Below, in pieces: positions 44,601 through 51,050 of a DNA stretch of 51,050 bases. This DNA comes from Phoronis australis. Its lineage: Eukaryota > Phoronida > Phoronidae. A program made the translations under genes and the position numbers. The notes below the pieces were generated by a model. That model did no database searches and was not told where the DNA came from. It saw only the letters and a program-made list of their open reading frames with translations. The DNA lies in the NCBI GenBank assembly GCA_002633005.1, contig NMRA01001050.1, positions 6,109 through 57,158 of the forward strand, read 5' to 3'. Within the stretch, counting starts at the first letter, position 1. Each line of letters begins with the position of its first letter.

Positions 44601-44775
44601 AAAGAACTTCGTAATCGAAGTTTGTATCGTCGATATGCTCACATGGTTGGCGATGTTCTCTTCTCGTTGCTAAAATAATTGTGGCCGAGTTTCTCCAGAG
44701 TTCCTTGTTACTTGTGTTCACTACACGTGTGCCAAGCTGCACAAGCCTGGAAATGCTCGACAAGCTAGCTGTCAT
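38371..44775 (-). CDS. NUDT19: Acyl-CoA/CoA diphosphatase NUDT19 (complete, three exons)
   Basis: NUDT19 is a Nudix hydrolase that cleaves CoA and acyl-CoAs to 3',5'-ADP and 4'-(acyl)phosphopantetheine, in peroxisomes and, in some species, mitochondria. Exons 44014-44775, 40086-40293 and 38371-38600 join in phase to 399 residues (family about 360-375). Domains: 25-residue leader without acidic residues, Nudix fold from about residue 30, split Nudix box with Gly-Gly at 77-78 and RETFEECGIL at 141-150 (the long insertion between them is typical of this family), VPDIWALKEWSNWLTP downstream, and RWLPVHLKCRDG in exon 2. The C-terminus is ...KPKL, close to but not a standard peroxisomal PTS1. The leader could act as a mitochondrial presequence (inference). 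Confidence 0.93.
39045..39445. repeat. Dispersed A/T-rich repeat, copy 3
   Basis: In NUDT19 intron 2. Shares CACCTCATGCAAAAGTGGAA, GCGAACAGTGCAT, TTTCATATGAATCCGAT and CCAAATTTGGC with the copies at 30765 and 37010. Confidence 0.65.
39532..39962. mobile_element. Foldback element in NUDT19 intron 2
   Basis: Arms 39532-39684 and about 39817-39962 are inverted copies (TAATACAGAATTG... and ...CAATTCTGTATTA; CGACATAATTAAAAGACAC and GTGTCTTTTAATTATGTCG), roughly 90 percent alike. The spacer contains TGAGAATGAAACAAGTATG + TTTCGAAAT, a hairpin followed by GAAA resembling the hammerhead core seen in Penelope-like terminal regions. The word AACGAATAATACAGAAT at the left end recurs at about 40001, just outside the right end. 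Confidence 0.7.
40086..40293 (-). CDS. NUDT19: NUDT19 exon 2
   Basis: Acceptor cttttctag and donor CCTG|gtaggg. Encodes WWTPEEILCCHMSNQLIIAP, then PPQIYELSRLRRFHNLRDLE and GVQRWLPVHLKCRDGIIVVM, the C-terminal part of the family. Confidence 0.94.
40641..40972. repeat. Dispersed repeat family D, copy 1
   Basis: Begins GATACTAAACCCTGTTTT and ends AACTGGATGGGAAAGTC. A second copy lies at 50104-50545 with the same order of words. No ORF. This copy preserves the uninterrupted site AAAGCGTAGGTCACGCTTGC that is split in the other copy. Confidence 0.85.
41038..41372. repeat. About 87-bp tandem repeat, four copies
   Basis: Unit TGTGAAGATTACAAGAGGGC + GCTAGTGTCTCTGGATGTGAAA... + CTAAGTACGTACTGAGTGAAG, in NUDT19 intron 1. 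Copies differ at a few sites (GGCGCTA/GTCGCAA/GGCACAA). Confidence 0.93.
41878..42390 (-). mobile_element. Penelope-like element C-terminal fragment (GIY-YIG part), degenerate
   Basis: Minus-strand translation, in more than one frame, gives SVAIPYIRRVSECLQH, LNHTYIGETKRPFLTRF-type residues, then AVGEH and SRILAKENNWYARKLKQSI with QRPLLNWD. This is the order of a GIY-YIG endonuclease domain at the end of Penelope-like retroelements. Frameshifts and loss of the GVIY segment make it dead. It is the inverted partner of 42541-43092. Confidence 0.75.
42541..43092 (+). mobile_element. Penelope-like element C-terminal fragment (GIY-YIG part), inverted partner
   Basis: The plus strand reads GPSVAIPYIRGVSECLQHTY, LLRPKDPILMAKQCGVIYQL, HAYIG, an in-frame TAA, then TRFKEHQ, AVGEHILATGHSIS and SRILAKEQNWYARKLKESI. 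GVIY and YIG are the two halves of the GIY-YIG motif. The stop sits where a Glu codon is usual. No reverse transcriptase domain is present, so this is a 5'-truncated copy. Confidence 0.8.
43496..43590 (+). mobile_element. tRNA-derived SINE-like head, copy 1
   Basis: Contains TGGTTAGCACACTTGCC (A-box-like) and GGTTCGATTCC (exact B box) about 30 bp apart, a tRNA-type Pol III promoter layout. No full cloverleaf. A related copy lies about 365 bp downstream. Confidence 0.6.
43860..43975 (+). mobile_element. tRNA-derived SINE-like head, copy 2
   Basis: Shares TTAGCCACTTGCTAA, TTTAGCAAGCTTGCCCGTTTTAT, GTCATTGGTTCAATTCCC and CGGATAATCTCG with copy 1. Ends about 40 bp from NUDT19 exon 1. Confidence 0.6.
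44014..44775 (-). CDS. NUDT19: NUDT19 exon 1 (Nudix domain)
   Basis: Encodes 254 residues from ATG at 44775 to GCGAAA|gtaagt, phase 0. Contains FMPRRNVFPGGIIEDSDF, the catalytic REtxEExG part (RETFEECGILLVR) and TPTNLTDHGERRYDT. The Glu pair of the box (145-146) that binds Mg2+ is intact. Confidence 0.95.
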
Positions 44776-45049
44776 TCTTACGAAAGGAAACCAAACCTTA
44801 GTGTCCTGAACTCCAAATCATGACCTATATACGGGTATTTTACGCTACTCGTGAACCAGCGCCACCTATGCTGGCCCTCTGATCAACCCTTTTACATGTA
44901 AGCCTGCAGTGATGCGGGACCGAGTTGGAATTTGTGTCTGAACCTGACAGCGTCCACTAACATCCATAATACGATGGCAGGGCGGAGCCTAATAACGGGT
45001 GTAGGTACAGAAACAAAATAGTGGAAACCACTCATTTCACCCCCATCAT

Positions 45050-45199
45050 CAGTGGCGGATTTAGAGGGGGCCAAGGGGGCCATGGCCCCCCTAAAATTCT
45101 ACCAGAGTACAGTTCGGGGGTGCGAAATGTCTGACTGGCATAATCCTGGCTAATACTCTGCCCTGGCCCCCTTAACTCAAAATCCTGGATCCGCCCATG
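45050..45199. mobile_element. Short MITE with GTGGCGGAT ends
   Basis: About 150 bp bounded by CAGTGGCGGATTTAG and CTGGATCCGCCCATG, imperfect inverted ends, with G/C tracts (GGGGGCCAAGGGGGCC). ATCAT occurs immediately outside both ends and may be the target duplication. A relative lies at about 49372-49525. Confidence 0.65.
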
Positions 45200-46724
45200 A
45201 TCATGTTCTCATAACCTTAATTCAATCATTCGGTTAGGTTAGGACTACCGTGTAGTGGTCGGTGGCCGAGCCACCGTGGCCGGAACCTAGGGCACCACTC
45301 ACTGAGAGGCAGATCGCGGCCGAGCATCAAACGTGCGCTGCTGGTCCTTAAACTCGCAGCACTTGAGCTAGCGTAGGCCTCACTGCTGTTGCCGGGCTGA
45401 AATATAGCACTCACTATCAGATATCAAGTTTCAATCACACGCTATGAGTCGGTCAAGGAGGCTAAATATTTGGCGTCACCATCTCGTGATGACCTCAAAT
45501 GGTCATCCCACTTGAGCAACATCCGTTTTTAACGAAAATTAGTGGTTAAGGCATTTTGAAAATTCGCCATTATGTACAGGCCAGAGATGTTTAATACAGT
45601 TTATGGTCGGGTAATTACACTTAATTGGGTCTTGCTCGCATGGAGCAATGAGGTGATCACAACTGTACCCGACTCCGGCGCCGCGCTCTCTTTGATTCTG
45701 GTAAAAGCCACTCAGAAAGACGAGCGGTGAAAATTCGCGCATATCCTGAGAAATGTGTGACTTCCTTGTAAGCCTATTATTCACGGTATGGCCACGGTGA
45801 ACCAACACGGAGAGTAAGAATGGGCCTAGGACCCGCCTGTACACTGATCGGTAGCGAGGCGCTGCCTCAAGTAGCTAGGCCAAAAAAGCTGAGATTAAGT
45901 GTGAAAATACGAAATTCCCAATGAACTAAGCTACAGTTGCTGATGAGCTCAGCTGTGATTCACTTGAGACAGGCCGTGTGCGCTCGATCTTGGCGCAAGA
46001 TTCGTTTTATTGTGATCCAGTTTCGGGAAAACTTTATTTTATTATGGTCATCCTTTGAAGGATTTTTTTTGAAAAGGCGAGTTCCCGACTAAGTCCTGGT
46101 CAGTATAGTGCCTATGGAGCAGTTTCAAAATGTCTAGTTGAAACACGACCGGTAGTCCAGTTTATTGTGGCTGAGGAAAAGGATAGTGTGTCCCGAAAAA
46201 TACTTCCTGAACGCCAGGAGTTCAAATTCTGTTCCCGTGGATCACTTAGATGTGCGGGGGCCTACTGCAGGGTTACATCTTATTTTTAACGTGGATACGT
46301 CAGTCATGACGTGCACGCGAATCAGGACGAGCAATCAATTCAGTTTTGGAGAACAAAATTTCATTGCTTAATACTACTGGAAACTAAAAACACCAAGGAA
46401 GCGCAAAGACAATCTTTCCAAGCAATGAGTTGAATTTTATGTATTTAAGGACTTTTAAAACGTTTTTTTATCTACGGTTTGTGAGTGCGAATTTCATCAA
46501 TGTCTTTGAGAGTTATTTTAGATATTCAAAAATCGTCTATAAGTGTACTTTACTATTTGGGGATCGGATTATAGAGTTTTTCCAACTTCAGCCTGCAATT
46601 AAATTTACTGAAACATCATCAACAAGATTACAAGATTAGCTTCTAATTGTCAAAAATCATCTATGAATTTATCGATTTTCGTAAATACATAAACAAGTAA
46701 ATCAGAAACCAACAAATTTGTTTA

Positions 46725-47736
46725 TCAAAATGTAATGTTATAAGCAATTTCCGGGGGGAGTATGGGAGATGCGGGGGGCATTCGTATTGAAATAATTAAA
46801 TCATTTAACCAATAATTACATAGCAGATCTTCCACATCCTTTAGCAACAAGACTGGATGTGCCTCAAAGCGGTCACCGTTTTTTCCTGTAAGAAATTGTT
46901 GCTGAAAGCTTGAAACATGTTGTTTATCGACCGGCTTAACAAACATACCTTTCAAATACTGATCACTGTTACTTAACCCTGTTATTTCGTGACTTACCTT
47001 AGCTGATATACCTTTGGCTACAAACAAATTGCCAAAGTATTCAAATCCTGCTTTTGAGATTGTTCCACAGTCTAACTGAACGGCATTGGCAAAATTGTGT
47101 TTGCGCAATAGCTGACGGGTATTATCAATTTGGCTTTTTGGTGCTATTACAGTGCTTGAAGTTGGATTAGAAATTCAGCTTTTGTCAACATTTCCGATAG
47201 AATTGTAGTTTTGAAGACAACTGAACAGATGGAAAATCAAAATCAGCTAACTCGCCCCTATTTAATGTGCGGGTAACAAACGTGTAGATTTCGTCTTTCT
47301 CACTGTCACTTATTTCATGAATTTCATCGGAATTGAACCCACCTCCATGAAGCCGACTATCATTGTCATTTTGAACATTATGTTTGTGAGTGTGCCTGAA
47401 AGGAAAGATGTTATTATTACAACCACAATCAAAGTATACCTATTCCTTGTCATCACATTTGTCTCCTGCATGTACACTGAAGTCCGTGTTGTTACCGAAG
47501 TCATTCGCATCTCCCAAGTTGCCATCATCACTGCCATCACTGCAGCCAATGTTGCTGTCTTCATTGGCCTTGTCATAGGTTTCAGTTAACACTTCGAAGC
47601 CTGGGAGATAATTGGCCTGCTTGTTGCCATACGGCACAAGCGACTGTGCTGGGCAGTTAACAAAGGAGCCACGTGTTATGGCACGTTCAGAACCCCTCAC
47701 GTCTGGAAAAGTTGCTGAACGACAGAACGCCGTCAT
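46725..47736 (-). pseudogene. Degraded coding sequence of unknown family, minus strand
   Basis: From ATG at 47736 (MTAFCRSATFPDVRGSERA) the frame runs 98 codons to a TAG, then stays open another 70 codons in the same frame (DSEKDEIYTFVTRTLNRGEL, FDFPSVQLSSKLQFYRKC) to TGA. A one-base shift then opens about 150 codons (IDNTRQLLRKHNFANAVQLD, CGTISKAGFEYFGNLFVAKG ... KDVEDLLCNYWLNDL). Composition is protein-like throughout. I do not recognise it. It could be a transposon or viral-like gene remnant, or a gene whose introns I misread (gtaagt follows SAK at about 46998). Confidence 0.45.
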
Positions 47737-47805
47737 GTGTAGAAATTATCACAGTAACTTGCACTACAGGTCTATGTGAACATTCAGTTTTGCTCAAGTG
47801 AGGTT

Positions 47806-48017
47806 AGATTAGTTTCCAGAATGAGTTGCGAGTGGAGTGTAAGACCAAATTTCTGGCATAAATCTTGAAACCACCTGTTTTGATGGTTGAAACAAACTTG
47901 GTGAAAGTCATACCAAGAAACTTCAAGTGTTTGCGTGTGTGCGAGCGTGTACTGGCAGAACAAGATGAGCCAGATAAAATAATCAACTTCTTTCCAAGTT
48001 TTCGGGTGCAGTTTTAA
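47806..48017 (+). pseudogene. Degraded coding fragment of unknown family, plus strand
   Basis: The plus-strand frame reads ISFQNELRVECKTKFLA, a TAA (one change from CAA), then ILKPPVLMVETNLVKVIPRN and CERVLAEQDEPDKIINFFPS to a stop. It begins 70 bp from the start of the minus-strand fragment and points away from it, so both may come from one divergent element. Family not recognised. Confidence 0.35.
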
Positions 48018-49224
48018 CCATTAAATTTATTCCTTTGGACAACTTGCCGTAGCTTTGGACATTTTATCGGAGGCATGTCTCTGGACCAACGAGTAAGTTA
48101 ATCAATCGTTTGTAATTTACGAAGTGCATTGCGCCCTCAGCATTCTAATGTATCAGACACGTTGCATCGTGTTTCAATTCCCTTATTATTCCGCCTTATA
48201 TTTAACAAAATTAGGTTTTACATTTTAATTATAACCTCTCAATTTGTGTAATTACGTGATACACTATCTGTGAATCACTTATATTCAGTTAACTACATGT
48301 CAATAAGTTGTGCGGTGTACGGCCAAGGCGTAATTGTAAAACAGACTATAGAGTTTATAGTGAAATCGTGATCCCAAGAACAAAATGTGGTTTCAAATAA
48401 TCTTCCACTCTTTGAAGTGCCTTTTGATATTTATTTCCCTTTGGCAGGTTATTTGCCCTAAACAATTATTATACTATAGGTTATCATGACGTAAGAAGTT
48501 TAGATTGATTTGTAATGTAATTGAATCATAGATAAAGTTTAAGTATAATACTTTCCAGTATTAGACTCAAACTTGATAAAGCATTAATCTATTCATCTAA
48601 ACTCAATATTTTTTTCTTAATGTTCATTATTGAAAGCAATTATCATTTGAAATGACAAAACTGCAAAATTCAGTTTATATGAGTTCAGTACACTTTTGCG
48701 ATTTAAAAGCTGACAACGCTGCCAATTTCAAGTGCCAAATTCGGAACACGACGCATTCGTAACGGAACTATGGCTTAGTAGGCTCTCCCGCGATATCCCA
48801 GGCGACCGGCAGTGGCGCTGCACACTACTACTCCGTTTCCGTCGTCTGCTCCACTGTGCAATGAAGAAAATTTACTTCATTTTTTAAAGAAAATGGAACC
48901 TGAGTGACGATGAAAAAACAGAAGCTGCTGGTAAGATGTGAATTTTAATCGAAGCCTTAGTGAATCACTCAGAAACTCGCAATACTCTCTTTGTCAAACC
49001 TTATCATAAGACGATTTCCAAAGCAATCCCGTCATTATTGCCAACACGAAAAACGGATTTGGTCTTTTGGGCATTTGAAGACTATTTTAAATACGACAAA
49101 TTTGTTAAGAATTGATGGCACAAAATATAAAACGTGTAATAAGCATTACAAAAAGAAATAGGTTTCGCGCACAAACTGTGGACCATAAACAAGTAGGTCA
49201 CTTAGTAATTAAGTAAGTAATTAA
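48018..49224. other. No recognisable gene
   Basis: Two short ATG-to-donor openings are visible (48075, MSLDQR|gtaagt; 48910, MKKQKLL|gtaaga) but nothing downstream in the window continues them. Otherwise A/T-rich sequence without structure that I can name. Confidence 0.4.
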
Positions 49225-49290
49225 ATCGCGATGGCGTAGTGGTAACGCACGCGGGTTATATCCGCCAGGTCGTGAGTTCGAGTCTTTGGT
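49223..49290 (+). mobile_element. tRNA-Ile(TAT)-like SINE head or tRNA pseudogene
   Basis: ATGGCGTAGTGGTAACGC gives a D arm, CGCGGGTTATATCCGCC an anticodon arm with four of five pairs and loop GTTATAT (anticodon TAT, T33 and purine 37), and GTTCGAGTCT a T loop. The T stem is broken and the 3' acceptor strand is absent, so it is not a functional tRNA. Confidence 0.6.
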
Positions 49291-49371
49291 ACTTGTATTT
49301 TTTCCTGTTTGACACGTTCTTTTTTTGCCTTATTTTCTTGGATAATACTTCAGGAATCAAGGAGAATGCTT

Positions 49372-49525
49372 GATTTTTAGAGGGAGGGGGGGGGGGGCAA
49401 ACCCCCCCTCCCGACCTCCCCCCATTCGGTGTTATGCGCATCTACAATCGTGGTTCAGTTTGCGCAAATGCTTACAACCGGACAAAATGTTGGGCCCCCC
49501 TTGTGATATCCTAGATCCGCCACTG
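49372..49525. mobile_element. MITE of the GTGGCGGAT family, second copy
   Basis: Right end CTAGATCCGCCACTG mirrors the left end of the copy at 45050. The left end is eroded to TTTTTAGAGGGAGGGG, followed by G- and C-runs able to pair (GGGGGGGGGGGCAAACCCCC). Confidence 0.6.
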
Positions 49526-49616
49526 ATTGTAACGCTCTGGGGCAACTCGATAAGGGGCGTCAAAGGATTCTTAAAAGCGAGTACCTCCTGCGCCTTGAAA
49601 TTCATGTATGCTTTAA

Positions 49617-50011
49617 TTATTCAACGAGCACTTTTGCTTAATCAACGCGTAGCATTATAATTAGTCATTGAAGCCGTCGAGGCGGTTCAACGAATAACTT
49701 CAGGTTCTTAACTTGTTCAATGCACATAATTGTTCACTCAAAGCGTGCTTCTGCTTATTCAACTCTTACTTTCAATCATTTTATATAAAGTCCCATGCAG
49801 GTCCGTGCTATCAAATCTCAAAATGGTGGAAAACTTTCAACATGCGTCCAAGACCAGTTACGAGGATTGTTCAAGCGAGCTGGTTAACTTTGTGCTCATT
49901 GTAACTAATTGTCTTTGACGGCGTTACGAATAACTAATTCAGCGCGTTGAATAAGTAATGTATATATATATATATCACGGACTCGATTAAGCAAAAGTGC
50001 TCGTTGAATAA
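49617..50011. mobile_element. Foldback element with perfect 27-bp inverted ends
   Basis: TTATTCAACGAGCACTTTTG at 49617 and its reverse complement ending at 50011 pair over 27 bases without mismatch, 341 bp apart. Inside and just outside, short words such as TTCAACG, GTTGAATAA and CGAATAACT recur many times in both orientations. No ORF. Confidence 0.8.
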
Positions 50012-50243
50012 CTTTAGAGCCAGAAAGAAAATTGTTTAATAACTTATTCACCGCGTTCAATAACTAATTTAGCGCACTCATTAATTAAGTAATACTATGC
50101 TTTCATTAAAATGATACCAAACCCTGTTTTGGTGATTTCCACCAAATCCTCATTCCGTCACTTACTAATGTATCATTGGCGTGAATCGTCAAAATTAAAA
50201 GCAGGAATCAAGTAAAAAGTCCCCCTTTCTCATAGATTGGGCT

Positions 50244-50315
50244 TGGTGGTCCTACGTGGGTGGTCTTTTGTGGTGCTACGTGGGTGGTCTTTTGTGGTCC
50301 TACGTGGGTGGTATT
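50244..50315. repeat. 24-bp tandem repeat, three copies
   Basis: Unit GGTCCTACGTGGGTGGTCTT + TTGT inside the family D repeat; the other copy of the family has a single version. Confidence 0.9.
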
Positions 50316-50358
50316 TTCCCCGCAGTTGCCATGTTATTTGGTAAAAGCGTAGGCAACG

Positions 50359-50430
50359 TCTCGCTGGTTCCCTGCGTGCCGTTAGTTGGTAGCCAGCACG
50401 CTGGCTAGCGGCACGCAGGGAACCAGGGAG
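50359..50430. mobile_element. 72-bp palindromic insertion with 8-bp target duplication
   Basis: AGGCAACG occurs on both sides (50351-50358 and 50431-50438). The insert is a near-perfect palindrome: CTGGTTCCCTGCGTGCCG (50364) and CGGCACGCAGGGAACCAG (ending 50426), with an inner GCCAGC/GCTGGC. The uninterrupted site is seen in the related copy near 40838. Confidence 0.85.
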
Positions 50431-50555
50431 AGGCAACGCTTGCCCGTTTAGCAGACTCGAGAAAGGAGTTTTCAAATTTTCTTCCAAACCTTTGAAGGTT
50501 CAGTCGAGGGTTACATCACATTACTTTGTAACTGGATGGGAAAGTCGTTTTTTTA

Positions 50556-51050
50556 ATATGCTGAGTCCAAAACCGGGCAATTAGGCATGGTGAATGAACA
50601 CATTTCAACGCGCAGAAAGATACCATTTGGGCTTCGCCACTTGACACACGACGTGTGACAGCTTACCACACCGTATCGAGGGTTACTTGTTCTAGGATAA
50701 GTTGCACCAGTAGTAGTCGCACTGTGACTGCATACCTGCAGACAAGGCAGAACTAATGTTGCACACACGGGGGCGTCTGTGCAGTGTGGAGGCTCAAGGG
50801 CATTGTGTTCTATCTAGGATAACTGGCATTGAGGACGCAAACCTGAACACAAGAATGTTGTGCACCTGTGCGCAGCCGCTTGCTCAGTTGCAAACATTGG
50901 GGTATCAAATCATCTTTGCTCCGTATTGTCTCAAAGTGTGCAGTGTGGACGGCAGACTCTCGGCCGACGTGTTCCCGGATAACTCGCTGTGTGCACTTGA
51001 CTATACTCCAGGCCCGTAGGAAGGCAAAAGTGAGTGTGGAGTGTGAGGGG
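50556..51050. other. Right edge, nothing recognised
   Basis: An 87-codon plus-strand opening (50756-51019) has no family resemblance and no splice context that I can defend. No repeats identified. Confidence 0.4.

Larger units (their letters stand above)
50104..50545. repeat. Dispersed repeat family D, copy 2 (interrupted)
   Basis: Matches 40641-40972 from ATACCAAACCCTGTTTTGGT to AACTGGATGGGAAAGTCG. Differs by a 24-bp tandem triplication (50244-50315) and a 72-bp insertion (50359-50430). Confidence 0.85.

Noticed and set aside
47317-47589. 90-codon hydrophobic plus-strand frame resembling a membrane protein
   Set aside because: It is the complement of the acidic minus-strand reading, whose composition is more protein-like; hydrophobicity is an antisense artefact.
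49223-49290. Functional tRNA-Ile(TAT) gene
   Set aside because: T stem mismatched and no 3' acceptor strand.
1-51050. CRISPR array, operon, prokaryotic phage or toxin-antitoxin system
   Set aside because: Intron-exon structure throughout; the tandem repeats are direct with no spacers, so none is CRISPR.

Overview
This is eukaryotic nuclear DNA from an invertebrate animal. Genes are split into short exons with GT/AG introns, codon use is unbiased, and introns and intergenic DNA are full of minisatellites, foldback elements, SINE-like and Penelope-like fragments. Two N gaps occur (one base at 20169; 634 bases at 28731-29364). Repeat units that straddle exon-intron junctions are something I recall being described for amphioxus ('mirage' minisatellites), so a Branchiostoma-like cephalochordate is my best guess. 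That is inference; another marine invertebrate is possible.

Layout. (1) 1-3105, minus strand: the 5' part of NUB1 (NEDD8 ultimate buster 1). Three coding exons (2938-3075, 1340-1510, 541-705) run off the left edge; its introns hold a GAT/GAA microsatellite and a 21-bp satellite. (2) 4639-4921, minus: an unrecognised terminal coding exon with stop codon and AATAAA. (3) 7870-33281, plus: YTHDC2, an m6A-binding DEAH-type RNA helicase. I could place 26 coding exons with matching phases, encoding R3H, helicase core with an ankyrin insertion, HA2/OB region and YTH domain. Two internal exons are absent: one of the HA2 region (at the single N) and one of the YTH C-terminal half (at the large gap). 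(4) 38061-44775, minus: complete three-exon NUDT19 (peroxisomal/mitochondrial CoA diphosphatase, 399 aa), whose large intron carries two Penelope-like element ends in inverted orientation. (5) 44776-51050: no intact gene; MITEs, a degraded coding cassette of unknown family, a tRNA-Ile-like SINE head, a foldback element, and a dispersed repeat that received a 72-bp palindromic insertion with an 8-bp target duplication.

Most notable observation: in YTHDC2, tandem arrays repeatedly include a splice junction together with the neighbouring exon end. This is seen at the acceptors of exons 9 (39-bp unit, in frame with the exon) and 22 (84-bp unit), at the donors of exons 14 (74-bp unit) and 25 (63-bp unit), at the stop codon (53-59 bp unit), and possibly at the donor of the missing YTH exon. 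The three named genes act in unrelated processes (protein turnover, RNA regulation, CoA metabolism); nothing suggests co-regulation.
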